A stretch of DNA of 64,000 nucleotides from Myceligenerans crystallogenes (GCF_039529775.1 NZ_BAAANL010000005.1:186001-250000); one strand, 5' to 3'. Numbered from the stretch's first letter, positions 16,047 to 25,288 are shown. Program-made: numbers and translations. Notes: generated from the sequence alone by a model not told the origin.

Positions 16047-16630
16047 GAGTTGCTCCCCTCGGTTCCGTCGGACCGGGACGCCGTACCGGTGGCCTCGAGG
16101 TCCGAGATCAGCCGCTCGCACAGGCGGACCTGCTCGCCCACCGGCAGGGGCGGCACGATGTGGCCGGAGCCGATGCCCACGAGGTAGATCATCGTTCCGG
16201 TCTGGTCGGCGAGCTCGGAGTCGGTGATGGCGCGGCACTGGCGCCGCAGGTACTCGACCCGCTGGGCGTCCACGCGTTCTATGCAGGCCCTCGCCAGGTC
16301 GTCGTGGCTCGCCCAGATGCGCACCCGCGGTTCGAGGTTCACGCTCGCCTCGTCCGCCACGGCTGCCTCGATGAGCGCCCGGAGCTTGCCGGCGCCGTCG
16401 TCGACCGGGAGCGCCTCGACGAGGTCGATGAACGCCTGGCTCTCGCGCTTCTCGAAGTGCTGCAGCAGATCCGCGCGATACCCGTGCAGACCCTTGAAGT
16501 GGTGGTAGAAGGAGCCCTTGGTCAGCCCGAGACGCCGGCTGAGCGCGTCGATGGTCACCCCGCTGATCCCGGTCTCGGCGAGCATCGCCAGACCTTCGTC
16601 GAGCCACCTCTCCTTCGATGCTGCCGGCAT
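16043..16630 (-). CDS. TetR-family transcriptional repressor
   Basis: 195 aa from ATG 16630, chosen because GGAGGTGA lies 5-6 nt upstream. The N-terminal helix-turn-helix is clear (DEGLAMLAETGISGVTIDA, LSRRLGLTKGSFYHHFKG); the rest is a TetR ligand domain. It is first in an operon with the DUF6463 membrane protein and lies just downstream of an 18-bp palindrome, implying autoregulation. Confidence 0.93.
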   Translation of the reverse strand: MPAASKERWLDEGLAMLAETGISGVTIDALSRRLGLTKGSFYHHFKGLHGYRADLLQHFEKRESQAFIDLVEALPVDDGAGKLRALIEAAVADEASVNLEPRVRIWASHDDLARACIERVDAQRVEYLRRQCRAITDSELADQTGTMIYLVGIGSGHIVPPLPVGEQVRLCERLISDLEATGTASRSDGTEGSNS

Positions 16631-16656
16631 CGCGCTCACCTCCGGCCACGACCGTA

Positions 16657-16674
16657 CCATACCTTACGGTATGG
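16657..16674. promoter_or_regulatory. 18-bp palindromic operator CCATACC-TTAC-GGTATGG
   Basis: Perfect 7-bp arms with a 4-bp spacer, 27 bp upstream of the TetR start and 48 bp upstream of the divergent membrane gene. Size and symmetry are typical of a TetR operator, and it is placed to control both genes. Confidence 0.75.
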
Positions 16675-16721
16675 AAGAACTCCCCATGCCCCGGGCCCGG
16701 AACAGCCGCTACCATCGCGCC

Positions 16722-17432
16722 GTGAACCCGACTCCCGGCGTCCCGGCGCCCACCACCCCGGCTTTCTCCCCCGACGCCCACCGCCTGGACCTGGGGCGGA
16801 CCGGACTGCTCGCGGTCGTGGTCGGGACCGTGCTGACCGGACTCCTGACCTGGGGCTGCCTGACCGTCGTCCTGGACCCGTCCCAGGGTGCGGCCCGGTG
16901 GGTCGGCGTGTTCTTCACGCTGCTGTTCGGCGGGTTGACCGTGCTGTTCCTCGTGGGAGCCCGGCGGGTGGCCGCGCCGCACGGCGTCGTCGTCGACCTC
17001 GAGGGGATCTGGTTCTGGCACGGCAAGGAGTGGGACCTGGTCCGCTGGACCGAGACCGCGCGAGCGGGCGTCTCGTTCGAGCTGCCGCCGAGCATGCCGT
17101 CGACCAGCGTCCAGGGCCACCTGACAGGCATCGCGACCGACAAGGCGATGGAACTGCTCAAGATGACGAACAAGCGGCGCACGGCGCTGGAGATCACCCC
17201 GGCGAGCGCCGGGCTGTTCGCCGCTCACCCGCGCCTGGCCCGCTACCGCAAGGCCGACCCGCAGCCGATCCAGGGCCTGCTCGCCGAGCGCTGGTACGTC
17301 CCGGCCGTGCCTGGCTACCACTCGTGGCGTGACCTCATGACCGCCGGCGAGCGCTTCGGCGGCCAGGTGTGGACCGGCTTCTTCCAGCGCCCGTGGGGCA
17401 GCATCGGCACCGGCTGGGTCCAGAAGCCCTGA
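16722..17432 (+). CDS. Hypothetical two-TM membrane protein
   Basis: 236 aa from GTG 16722. TACCAT at 16710-16715 ends 6 nt before the GTG and there is no Shine-Dalgarno, so it is probably leaderless. Two transmembrane helices (GLLAVVVGTVLTGLLTWGCL and WVGVFFTLLFGGLTVLFLVG) are followed by a ~150-residue cytosolic part rich in Trp, with a PH-like flavour (GVVVDLEGIWFWHGKEWDLVR). No family recognised with confidence. It may share the TetR operator at 16657-16674. Confidence 0.7.
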   Translation: MNPTPGVPAPTTPAFSPDAHRLDLGRTGLLAVVVGTVLTGLLTWGCLTVVLDPSQGAARWVGVFFTLLFGGLTVLFLVGARRVAAPHGVVVDLEGIWFWHGKEWDLVRWTETARAGVSFELPPSMPSTSVQGHLTGIATDKAMELLKMTNKRRTALEITPASAGLFAAHPRLARYRKADPQPIQGLLAERWYVPAVPGYHSWRDLMTAGERFGGQVWTGFFQRPWGSIGTGWVQKP

Positions 17433-17454
17433 GCCACGTCCGGCTGTCCCTGCT

Positions 17455-18021
17455 TCAGACCGAACTCCGGGCAGAGTTCCTCGGCCGGAGCGCCCGGAGG
17501 TATCGGCGGCGGTACATCCGCTGGGCGATCAGGATCGCCGGGAAGAGCGCACGCCACGGACCCCGACCGGCCCGCGTGAGGGACCGCAGCGTCAGGCTGA
17601 CGTTCCCGGCGTCGTCCCGACTGACGACGAACGCTTCCTCACCCGAGACCGGGTGACCCTCCAGGGTGCCGTACGCGAACGCGACCCGATCGCGCGTGAC
17701 GACGGTCGCGACGATCTCGACGGGCTCACGTAGACGCACGGGCCCGACGCGCGCGAGGAGCCAATAGCGTTCTCCTCGGCGAACGGCCTGGCCCTCCTCG
17801 AGATCCGGTTCGACGGCAAATCCGCTCCGCGTCTTGATACCCCACGAGAGAACCGCCGCAGAAGCATCGTCCCAGAGGTCGTTCCCGGAACCGAGCCGGA
17901 CGGTCCGCTCGTACGCACGCCATCCCTCGGGCGATTGCCACAACTCGGCAGCGGGCGCCGTGGCACCCACGACCGCATAACTGATGTCGCGATCACTGAG
18001 GTCGTTCTCGGAGAGCAGCAT
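17455..18021 (-). CDS. DUF1990 family protein
   Basis: 188 aa from ATG 18021 with GGAGAA 7 nt upstream. The pattern ISYAVVGAT, VRLGSGNDLWDDASAAVLSW, FAYGTLEGHPVSGEEAF and a C-terminal AQRMYRRRYLRALR fits DUF1990, a family of SRPBCC-like proteins, function unknown. It lies downstream of the membrane gene at 16722 on the opposite strand. Confidence 0.8.
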   Translation of the reverse strand: MLLSENDLSDRDISYAVVGATAPAAELWQSPEGWRAYERTVRLGSGNDLWDDASAAVLSWGIKTRSGFAVEPDLEEGQAVRRGERYWLLARVGPVRLREPVEIVATVVTRDRVAFAYGTLEGHPVSGEEAFVVSRDDAGNVSLTLRSLTRAGRGPWRALFPAILIAQRMYRRRYLRALRPRNSARSSV

Positions 18022-18130
18022 CCGGTCATTCTCCCGGTCACCGACGGTGACTCCCGGCGTGTCCGGCCCCCCGACCCCAGTTACTGGATACTTGTTGGGT
18101 TGACCTGCGCGTTTGCACGACAAGCAGCCC

Positions 18131-21100
18131 TCACTCGCCGTAGAAGACCCGCTCCATCACCGATCGGGCCCTTCGGGCCGTGCGGAGGTACAGCTCCTCC
18201 AGCGCCGGACCGTTCCCCACATCGCCCAGCACGGCCGCCACTCCCGCCAGATCCCGGGACGACGACGGCAGGCGGTCCACCTGGGCGCCCGACGTCCGCC
18301 CCGACCACAGCACGATCGCGGACCGCAGCCGGGACGCGAGGAACCACGAGTCCCGCAGCACCGCGGCGTCGTCGGCCCGCATCAGCCCGGCCTCCGTCGC
18401 GGCGTCCAGCGCCGCCACCGTCCCCGTCGTCCGCAGCCCCGGCACCTCGAAGGCGTGCTGCAGCTGCAGCAGCTGCACCGTCCACTCGACGTCCGACACC
18501 CCGCCCCGCCCCAGCTTGAGGTGCCGCGCCGGATCCGCCCCGCGCGGCAGCCGCTCGGACTCCACGCGCGCCTTGATCCGCCGCACCTCGCGCACGACGT
18601 CGTCGGCCAGCCCGCCCTTCGGGTACCGCAGCGGGTCGATCAGCCCCGTGAACCGGTCCGCCAGCCACGCCTCCGGGCCCGTCGCGGACCCGGCCGGCGC
18701 CCACTTCCCCAGCGGCCGCGCGCGCAGCAGCGCCTGCGCCTCCCACGGCGAGGACCACCGCTCGTAGTACTCCTGGTAGGACGCGAAGGACCGCACGAGC
18801 GGCCCGCTGCGGCCCTCCGGCCGCAGGTCGGCGTCGACGGGCAGGGCGGGTTCGGGCCCGACGGCGGACAGCAGCCGCCGCAGTTCCCGCGCCACCTCCA
18901 GCGCGAAGTCCCCGGCCTCCCGCTCCTCGGCACCGGCGACGGGGTTGTACACGAACATCACGTCGGCGTCGGACCCGTATCCGATCTCCTGTCCGCCCAG
19001 CCGCCCCATGGCGACCACGACGATCAGCGCCGGCTCGTCCGCCCGCGCCGCGATCCCCCGCGACTCCCGCGCCCCCGCCCGCGCCACCCGCAGCGCGCCC
19101 CCGAGCACGACGTCCGCGGCGTCCGAGATCGCCCCTGCCGCCGCCACCGGCCCGAGCACGCCGAGCACCTCCCCCACGCCCGTCCGCGCCAGCTCCCGCC
19201 GGCGCAGCGCCCGCAACGTCTGCGCGGCGGGCTCGGGCTCCTCGGCCCGGCTCAGCACCGCGTCCATCTCACCCGCCAGCCGCTCGGCCCCGAGCGGTTC
19301 CAGCGCCTCGGGCTTGTCCAGCCACTTCACCGACTCCGGCGACCGCGCCAGCGCGTCCGCGAGGTAGGACGAGCTCGACAGCACCTGCGCCAGCCGCTCG
19401 GCCGCGACCGGCGAGTCCCGCAGCAACCGCAGGTACCAGTGGGTGGACCCCAGCACGTCCGAGACCTTCCGGAACGCCAGCAGCCCCGCGTCCGGGTCGG
19501 CGCCGTCGGCGAACCAGCCGAGCAGCACCGGCAGCAGCTGCCGCTGGATCGCCGCGCGCCGGGTCACCCCCTCGGTGAGCGCCTCGACGTGCCGCATCGC
19601 ACCCGCCGGATCGCGGTACCCGATCGCCGCGAACCGCGCCACCGCGGCCTCCGGGGCGAGCGACAGCTCGTCCTCGCTCAGCCCCGCCGTCGCCGGCAGC
19701 AGCGGCCGGTAGAACACGGCCTCGTGCAGGTCGCGGACCTCGCGCCGGACCTGCTTCCAGCGCCAGGTCAGCTCCTCGGCACCCGGCATCCCGAGCCCGC
19801 GGGCGAGCCGCCGCAGGTCGGCGTCGTCGGTCGGCATGAGGTGCGTGCGCCGCATCCGGAACAGCTGGATCCGGTGCTCGAGCGCCCGCAGGAACGCGTA
19901 GCACTCGTGCATCCGCCCGGTCTCGGACCGCCCCACGTACCCGCCCGCCGCGAGTGCCGCCAGGGCGACGAGCGTGGTCGCGGACCGGATCGTGTCGTCG
20001 GTGCGCCCGTGCACGAGCTGCAGGAGCTGCACGGTGAACTCGACGTCGCGCAGCCCGCCGCGGCCGAGCTTGATCTGCCGCGACGCCTCCGCGACCGGCA
20101 CATTGTCCTCGACGCGTTTGCGCATGGCGCGTGCGTCCTCGACGAAGTTGTCGCGCGACGCCGCCTGCCACACCATCGGGTGCAGGGCGGCGACGTACGC
20201 CTCGCCGAGCTTCCGGTCCCCGGCGACGGGCCGCGCCTTGAGCAGCGCCTGGAACTCCCAGGTCGACGCCCACCGCTCGTAGTAGGCGACGTGGCTGGCG
20301 AGCGTCCGCACGAGCGGCCCCTGCTTGCCCTCGGGCCGCAGCGCCGCGTCGACCTCCCACAGCTGCGGCTCGACCGACGTCCCGTGGCACACCCGCGCGA
20401 GCGCCGTGGCGAGCCGCGCGCCGACGCGCAGCGCGTCCTCCTCGGCGGCGGGCGCGCCGTCGTCCCCGGTCCCGGGTTCGACGACGTAGATGACGTCGAC
20501 GTCGGAGATGTAGTTCAGCTCGCGCCCGCCGGTCTTGCCCATCCCGATCACGGCGAGCCGCGCGACCTCGTGCCCGGGCGTCTCGGCCCGCGCGACCGCG
20601 AGCGCGGCCTCGAGCGCCGCCCCGGCAAGGTCGGCGAGCGCCGCGGCGACCTCGGGCAGCACGGCGGTCGCGACGGGCGCGGTCACGTCGGTCGCCACGA
20701 TCCGCAGCAGCCGCGCCCGGTAGGCGCGCCGCAGCAGGTCGGTGTACGACGGCGACGACGGGCGAGCGGAGGGTGAGAGCCGAGGAACGAGGCGCTCGCC
20801 CGCAGCGGAGCCCGAGGAGCCGTCGAATTGGGACGACGGCGACGACGGCGACGTCGCGGACTCCGGCGGACCCTCCGCGGCCTGCCCCGCCACCGGCAGG
20901 TCCGCCTCCGGGTCCGCGTCGACGGCCCGCAGCAGCTCCGCCCGGACCTCCTGGGGCGGCACCCGCGTCCCCGGCGTCAGGTCCGCCACGACGTCCAGCA
21001 GCTCCGACCGTCGCACCAGCTCGTCCCCGAGGGCCGACGACGCCCCGAGCACGCGCAGCAGCCGCCGCGCCGGCGACCCGGCCGCGCTCGCCCCCGTCTC

Positions 21101-21424
21101 GGTGCCGTCGGCGTCGTCGTCGTCCGGCGCGAACAGGATGTCCCGTAACCGTCCGGGGGACGCCGCCGCGAGGCGCGTGAGCTGCAGGAGCGCCAGGTCG
21201 GGGTCCGCGGTGTCGGCGAGGCGTGCCAGGAGTCCGGCGCCGTCGTCGGACAGCAGGACGGCCCTGCCGTCCCCGGGCCCGGGGACGGCAGGGACCTCGC
21301 CGTCTGCGCCCTCCCGGACGGCGACCAGGCCGGGGTCCTCCCAGAGCGAGGCCGACCTGGTGAGGTCGGCGAAGCCCGCCCTGATGAGGTGGGTGGTCAG
21401 CGTCTGCGGGCGGCGGCTCTGCAC
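18131..21424 (-). CDS. glnE: Bifunctional glutamine synthetase adenylyltransferase/deadenylase GlnE
   Basis: 1097 aa. It attaches AMP to, and removes it from, the conserved tyrosine of GlnA1. Two nucleotidyltransferase halves are visible: the first with GMGKTGGRELNYISDVDVIY (about residues 283-302), the second with AMGRLGGQEIGYGSDADVMF, each followed by GlnD-like helical regions with KLGRGGLRDVEFTVQLLQL and its second copy. It is longer than usual because residues ~172-225 are a low-complexity linker containing an in-frame copy of a dispersed repeat (SSGSAAGERLVPRLSPSARP). It starts 19 bp after the stop of glnA2, so the two form an operon. Confidence 0.96.
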   Translation of the reverse strand: MQSRRPQTLTTHLIRAGFADLTRSASLWEDPGLVAVREGADGEVPAVPGPGDGRAVLLSDDGAGLLARLADTADPDLALLQLTRLAAASPGRLRDILFAPDDDDADGTETGASAAGSPARRLLRVLGASSALGDELVRRSELLDVVADLTPGTRVPPQEVRAELLRAVDADPEADLPVAGQAAEGPPESATSPSSPSSQFDGSSGSAAGERLVPRLSPSARPSSPSYTDLLRRAYRARLLRIVATDVTAPVATAVLPEVAAALADLAGAALEAALAVARAETPGHEVARLAVIGMGKTGGRELNYISDVDVIYVVEPGTGDDGAPAAEEDALRVGARLATALARVCHGTSVEPQLWEVDAALRPEGKQGPLVRTLASHVAYYERWASTWEFQALLKARPVAGDRKLGEAYVAALHPMVWQAASRDNFVEDARAMRKRVEDNVPVAEASRQIKLGRGGLRDVEFTVQLLQLVHGRTDDTIRSATTLVALAALAAGGYVGRSETGRMHECYAFLRALEHRIQLFRMRRTHLMPTDDADLRRLARGLGMPGAEELTWRWKQVRREVRDLHEAVFYRPLLPATAGLSEDELSLAPEAAVARFAAIGYRDPAGAMRHVEALTEGVTRRAAIQRQLLPVLLGWFADGADPDAGLLAFRKVSDVLGSTHWYLRLLRDSPVAAERLAQVLSSSSYLADALARSPESVKWLDKPEALEPLGAERLAGEMDAVLSRAEEPEPAAQTLRALRRRELARTGVGEVLGVLGPVAAAGAISDAADVVLGGALRVARAGARESRGIAARADEPALIVVVAMGRLGGQEIGYGSDADVMFVYNPVAGAEEREAGDFALEVARELRRLLSAVGPEPALPVDADLRPEGRSGPLVRSFASYQEYYERWSSPWEAQALLRARPLGKWAPAGSATGPEAWLADRFTGLIDPLRYPKGGLADDVVREVRRIKARVESERLPRGADPARHLKLGRGGVSDVEWTVQLLQLQHAFEVPGLRTTGTVAALDAATEAGLMRADDAAVLRDSWFLASRLRSAIVLWSGRTSGAQVDRLPSSSRDLAGVAAVLGDVGNGPALEELYLRTARRARSVMERVFYGE
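20761..20831. repeat. Dispersed repeat copy inside glnE
   Basis: GCGGAGGGTGAGAGCCGAGG and the following AACGAGGCGCTCGCCCG match the repeat at 8541 and 46164 closely. The insertion keeps the glnE frame and sits in a low-complexity linker. GACGGCGACGACG-type sequence flanks it on both sides (20748-20760 and from 20832), possibly a target duplication. Confidence 0.85.
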
Positions 21425-21443
21425 GTATGCGACCCTACGAGAT

Positions 21444-22781
21444 TCACAGCACCTGCAGGAAGCGTTCCAGCTCGAACGGTGTCACCTGTGCGCTGTAGGC
21501 GTCCCACTCCTGGCGCTTGTTGCTCAGGACGTACTGGAACACGTGCTCCCCGAGGGTCTCGGCCACGAGCTCGGACCGCTCCATGGCCTCGATCGCCTCG
21601 GACAGGTTGCGCGGCAGCGGCTTGATCCCCAGCGAGCGCCGCTCGGCCGACGTGAGGTCCCAGACCGCGTCCTCCGTGTGCTCGATGAGGTCGTAGCCCT
21701 CCTCGATGCCCTTCATCCCCGCGGCGAGCAGCACCGCGAAGGCGAGGTACGGGTTGGTGGCGGAGTCGAGCGCACGGTACTCCGCGCGCGACGAGTTGCC
21801 CTTGCCCGGCTTGTACATCGGCACGCGCACCAGTGCGGACCGGTTGTTGTGACCCCAGGAGATGTACGACGGCGCCTCCTGGCCGCCCCACAGCCGCTTG
21901 TACGAGTTGACGTGCTGGTTCGTGATCGCGGTGATCTCGCCCGCGTGGACGAGCAGACCCGAGATGAACTGGCGCGCGGTCTTGGACAGGTCGAACTGGC
22001 CGCCCGGCTCGTGGAACGCGTTGCGGTCGTCCTCGAACAGGGACATGTGCGTGTGCATGCCGCTGCCGGGGTAGTCCGCCATCGGCTTGGGCATGAAGGA
22101 CGCGAACACGCCCTGTTCGAGCGCCACCTCCTTGACCACGGTGCGGAACGTCATGAGGTTGTCCGCGGTGGTCAGGGCGTCGGCGAACCGCAGGTCGATC
22201 TCGTTCTGCCCGGGGCCCGCCTCGTGGTGGGAGAACTCCACGGAGATGCCCATGGACTCCAGCATCGTGATCGCGGCACGCCGGAAGTCGTGCGTCGATC
22301 CGCGCGCCAGGTGGTCGAAGTAGCCGCCGTGGTCCACGGGGACCAGCGGGTCGCCCGGGTTCTTGGGCTGGTTGAACAGATAGAACTCCACCTCGGGGTG
22401 GGTGTAGAAGGTGAAGCCCTCCTCGCCCGCCCTGGCGAGCTGGCGCTTGAGCACGTTGCGGGAGTCCGCCAGCGACGGCTCGCCGTCCGGCGTCAGGATG
22501 TCGCAGAACATGCGGGCGGTCCCGTGCCGCTCGCCGCGCCACGGCAGCACCTGGAACGTGGTCGGATCGGGGCGGGCCACCATGTCCGCCTCGTAGACAC
22601 GGGTGAGGCCCTCGATGGCCGACCCGTCGAACCCGATGCCCTCGCTGAAGGCCGACTCCAGCTCGGCAGGGGCCACCGCCACCGACTTCAGCACGCCGAG
22701 GACGTCCGTGAACCACAACCGGATGAACCGGATGTCACGCTCCTCGACCGTGCGAAGCACGAATTCTTGCTGCCTGTCCAT
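21444..22781 (-). CDS. glnA2: Second type I glutamine synthetase, GlnA2-like
   Basis: 445 aa, shorter than GlnA1 as in GSI-alpha enzymes. GS signatures are present: GFDGSAIEGL, HPEVEFYLF, HHEAGPGQNEIDLRFADA, GSGMHTHMSLF and NRSALVRVP. The segment where GlnA1 has Tyr402 reads TSAERRSLGIKPLPRNL here, with no tyrosine, so GlnE should not modify this enzyme. The position next to glnE matches glnA2 of mycobacteria. It heads the operon with glnE and is divergent from panB, 49 bp away. Confidence 0.95.
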   Translation of the reverse strand: MDRQQEFVLRTVEERDIRFIRLWFTDVLGVLKSVAVAPAELESAFSEGIGFDGSAIEGLTRVYEADMVARPDPTTFQVLPWRGERHGTARMFCDILTPDGEPSLADSRNVLKRQLARAGEEGFTFYTHPEVEFYLFNQPKNPGDPLVPVDHGGYFDHLARGSTHDFRRAAITMLESMGISVEFSHHEAGPGQNEIDLRFADALTTADNLMTFRTVVKEVALEQGVFASFMPKPMADYPGSGMHTHMSLFEDDRNAFHEPGGQFDLSKTARQFISGLLVHAGEITAITNQHVNSYKRLWGGQEAPSYISWGHNNRSALVRVPMYKPGKGNSSRAEYRALDSATNPYLAFAVLLAAGMKGIEEGYDLIEHTEDAVWDLTSAERRSLGIKPLPRNLSEAIEAMERSELVAETLGEHVFQYVLSNKRQEWDAYSAQVTPFELERFLQVL

Positions 22782-22830
22782 GGGGCCAATCTTGCCTCAT
22801 CAGTGTTACTGGTGCGTGTACGGTCAAGGC

Positions 22831-23664
22831 ATGTCCGCCCACACCCAGCCGACACCCTCATCGGCCAAGAAGGTCCGCGTGCATCATCTGGCCGCCGCGA
22901 AGCAGCGCGGCGAGAAGATCACCATGCTCACGGCGTACGACGCCGTCACCGCCACCCTGCTCGACGCCGCCGGCGTGGACATGTTCCTGGTGGGTGACTC
23001 CATCGGCAACGTCATGCACGGTCACACCACGACGCTGCCGGTCACGGTCGACGACATGATCCCCCCGGCCCGCGCCGTCGCGCGCGCGACGCAGCGCGCG
23101 CTGGTCGTGGTGGACCTGCCGTTCGGGTCGTACGAGGCCGGGCCCGAGCAGGCCCTGGCGACCGGCGTGCGGATGATGAAGGAGACCGGGGTCCAGGCGG
23201 TCAAGCTGGAGGGCGGCGTCCGGGTGGCGCCGCAGATCCGCGCGCTGAGCGACGCCGGCATCCCCGTCGTCGGGCACCTGGGGTTCACGCCGCAGTCCGA
23301 GCACGCGCTCGGCGGCCACCGCGTGCAGGGCCGCGGCGACGAGGCCGCCGAGGCGCTCGCCGACGACGCGCTCGCGGTCCAGGAGGCGGGCGCCGTCGCC
23401 GTCGTCCTGGAGATGGTGCCGGTCGACGTCGCCGAGCGGATCACCGAGATCCTGCGCATCCCCACGATCGGTATCGGCGCCGGGGCACGGTGCGACGGCC
23501 AGGTCCTGGTGTGGACCGACATGGCCGGCATGACCGAGTGGGCGCCGAGGTTCGCCAAGCGCTACGCCGAGCTCGGCCGCGCCCTCACGGCCGCAGCCAC
23601 GGAGTACGTCGAGGACGTCAAGAAGGGCACCTTCCCCGACGCCGACCACTCCTTCCTGGAGTAG
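22831..23664 (+). CDS. panB: 3-methyl-2-oxobutanoate hydroxymethyltransferase
   Basis: 277 aa. PanB transfers a hydroxymethyl group from methylene-tetrahydrofolate to ketoisovalerate, the first step to pantothenate. Conserved segments: ITMLTAYDAVTATLLDAAGVD, LVGDSIGNVMHGHTTTLPVT, VVVDLPFGSY, VKLEGG, GHLGFTPQS and EMVP. TACGGT ends 6 nt before ATG 22831 and the only Shine-Dalgarno-like run is too close, suggesting a leaderless mRNA. It may feed CoA and acyl-carrier-protein prosthetic groups for the fab genes at 57-61 kb. Confidence 0.96.
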   Translation: MSAHTQPTPSSAKKVRVHHLAAAKQRGEKITMLTAYDAVTATLLDAAGVDMFLVGDSIGNVMHGHTTTLPVTVDDMIPPARAVARATQRALVVVDLPFGSYEAGPEQALATGVRMMKETGVQAVKLEGGVRVAPQIRALSDAGIPVVGHLGFTPQSEHALGGHRVQGRGDEAAEALADDALAVQEAGAVAVVLEMVPVDVAERITEILRIPTIGIGAGARCDGQVLVWTDMAGMTEWAPRFAKRYAELGRALTAAATEYVEDVKKGTFPDADHSFLE

Positions 23665-23712
23665 GCCGGGCCGGATCTTCCTGGAGCGGGCCGGGCCCGG
23701 TCCGGCCCGGCC
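23664..23712 (+). terminator. GC-rich terminator after panB
   Basis: GGCCGGGCCGG (23664-23674) pairs perfectly with CCGGCCCGGCC (23702-23712); a second GGGCCGG/CCGGCCC hairpin is nested inside. It is also at the 3' end of the convergent small gene. Confidence 0.6.
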
Positions 23713-23722
23713 GCCCTCGGCA

Positions 23723-23911
23723 CTACTTCGTGCCACCCCATTCGGCGTCGTCGTCCTCCCAGTCCTCGTTGCGCGACTTCGCGCGCGTGAGAGCCTGCTC
23801 GGCCTCCGCGCGCGTCGCGTACGGGCCCAGGAGGTGCGTCCACGAGGACTGGTGCCCCGTCTCGACTTCGCCGGTCCTCGTGTTGTACCAGTACTGATCC
23901 GCTGCGCTCAT
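23723..23911 (-). CDS. Small SPOR-like protein
   Basis: 62 aa from ATG 23911 with AGGA upstream. The pattern YWYNTRTGEVETG, then GPYATRAEAEQALTRAKSRNE and an acidic C-terminus (DWEDDDAEWGG) matches a widespread actinobacterial small protein annotated as SPOR domain-containing. No signal peptide, so cytosolic; function unknown. Divergent from ppgK by 52 bp. Confidence 0.85.
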   Translation of the reverse strand: MSAADQYWYNTRTGEVETGHQSSWTHLLGPYATRAEAEQALTRAKSRNEDWEDDDAEWGGTK

Positions 23912-23963
23912 GAGACGATCCTGACAGAACGAGACACGGATCGAGTGGAGCGGCACCGGAGTC

Positions 23964-24722
23964 ATGGACACAAGGATCGCGTTCGGGATCGACGTCGGCG
24001 GATCGGGCATCAAGGGGGCCCCCGTCGACCTGGACCGCGGCGAGTTCGCGCAGGAGCGCACCCGCATCCCCACCCCGGCACCGTCGACGCCGGAGGCGGT
24101 CGCCGAGGTGCTCGCGGAGCTGGTCGACACCTATGACCTGCCCGCCGGGTGCCCGGTCGGCATCGCGTTCCCCGCGCCCATCCAGCACGGCGTGGTGCGC
24201 AGCATCGCCAACCTCGACTCCTCCTGGACCGGCGTCGACCTGCCCGCGCTCGTGCAGCGCTTCACGGGACGGCACGTCGTCGCCGTGAACGACGCCGACG
24301 CCGCCGGGCTCGCGGAACTGCGCTACGGCGCCGCCCGCGACGCCGAGGGCGTCGTCCTCGTGAGCACCCTCGGGACCGGCATCGGGTCCGCGCTGTTCAC
24401 CGACGGCGTCCTCGTGCCCAACACGGAACTCGGGCACCTCGAGATCGACGGGTACGACGCCGAGAAGCGCGCCGCCGACTCCGCCCGCGAGAACGAGGAC
24501 CTCAGCTGGGAGGAATGGGCCGAACGGCTGCAGCGCTACTTCGGCGTGGTCGAGGACCTGCTCTCCCCCGACCTGATCGTCGTCGGCGGCGGGGTGAGCA
24601 AGAAGCACGACAAGTTCCTGCCCCACCTGCACCTGCGCGCACCCGCCGTGCCCGCCCAGCTGCGCAACGCGGCCGGGATCGTGGGCGCTGCGGCGCTCGC
24701 CGCCGACGCCGCTACGCCGTAG
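23964..24722 (+). CDS. ppgK: Polyphosphate glucokinase (ROK family)
   Basis: 252 aa. It phosphorylates glucose using polyphosphate, often also ATP. FGIDVGGSGIKGAPVD is the phosphate-binding loop, VAVNDADAAGLAE carries the catalytic aspartate, and LVSTLGTGIGSALF is the second phosphate loop. SARENEDLSWEEWAERLQRYF is characteristic of PpgK rather than general ROK kinases. The 3' end overlaps the convergent STAS gene by 11 bp. It fits a saccharolytic lifestyle alongside the xylanase. Confidence 0.95.
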   Translation: MDTRIAFGIDVGGSGIKGAPVDLDRGEFAQERTRIPTPAPSTPEAVAEVLAELVDTYDLPAGCPVGIAFPAPIQHGVVRSIANLDSSWTGVDLPALVQRFTGRHVVAVNDADAAGLAELRYGAARDAEGVVLVSTLGTGIGSALFTDGVLVPNTELGHLEIDGYDAEKRAADSARENEDLSWEEWAERLQRYFGVVEDLLSPDLIVVGGGVSKKHDKFLPHLHLRAPAVPAQLRNAAGIVGAAALAADAATP

Positions 24723-25068
24723 CGACCCTCTCCAGCGCCGTGGCGTCACGGAACATCGCGTCGACGCCGAGCATCTCGAGCACGATGCGCACGGCCCTGG
24801 ACGGTTCCGCGAGACTGACGCAGATCCCGTCCTCCGAGCCGAACATGCGCAATTGCGCCAGGAATGTCGCCCCGGTGGAGTCCATGAACGTCACGTCGGA
24901 AGTATCGACGACGACCGGCCGGCTGCGTTCCAGGACTTGCTGCAGTGCGGCACCGGTCTCGCCACGCATGGCGATATCGATCTCACCCGACATCTTGATA
25001 ACGGTGGAATCGGGATTTTCCTCGACGAGGATCGACCCGACCCCGAGAGTCTGGTTCTGATTGTTCAC
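24712..25068 (-). CDS. STAS-domain anti-sigma factor antagonist
   Basis: 118 aa, a single STAS domain: GEIDIAMRGETGAALQQVL, then VVVDTSDVTFMDSTGATFLA with the Ser of DSTG as the phosphorylation site. Such proteins bind anti-sigma kinases of the RsbW/SpoIIAB type and release a sigma factor when dephosphorylated. No partner kinase or sigma factor lies in this window. The 25069-25288 gap holds its promoter; no motif is obvious. Confidence 0.9.
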   Translation of the reverse strand: MNNQNQTLGVGSILVEENPDSTVIKMSGEIDIAMRGETGAALQQVLERSRPVVVDTSDVTFMDSTGATFLAQLRMFGSEDGICVSLAEPSRAVRIVLEMLGVDAMFRDATALERVATA

Positions 25069-25288
25069 TTGCTATCGCCCCTGTTCACGCGCATGCCGGA
25101 GTTTCACCGGCTTCCGTGGCCGACCGACCCCCCGGCCGACCCTGGATGTCGCCACCTCCGCGTAGCGATACGCGGAATCCTACGCCGCGGACGAGTCCAG
25201 CGGAACAGGTGAAGACAATTTTCTTTCGCTATTTGCAGGGTATTGCTTGAGTCATCAGTAATGAGAGCGCATCCACGGTCGAAACGTC

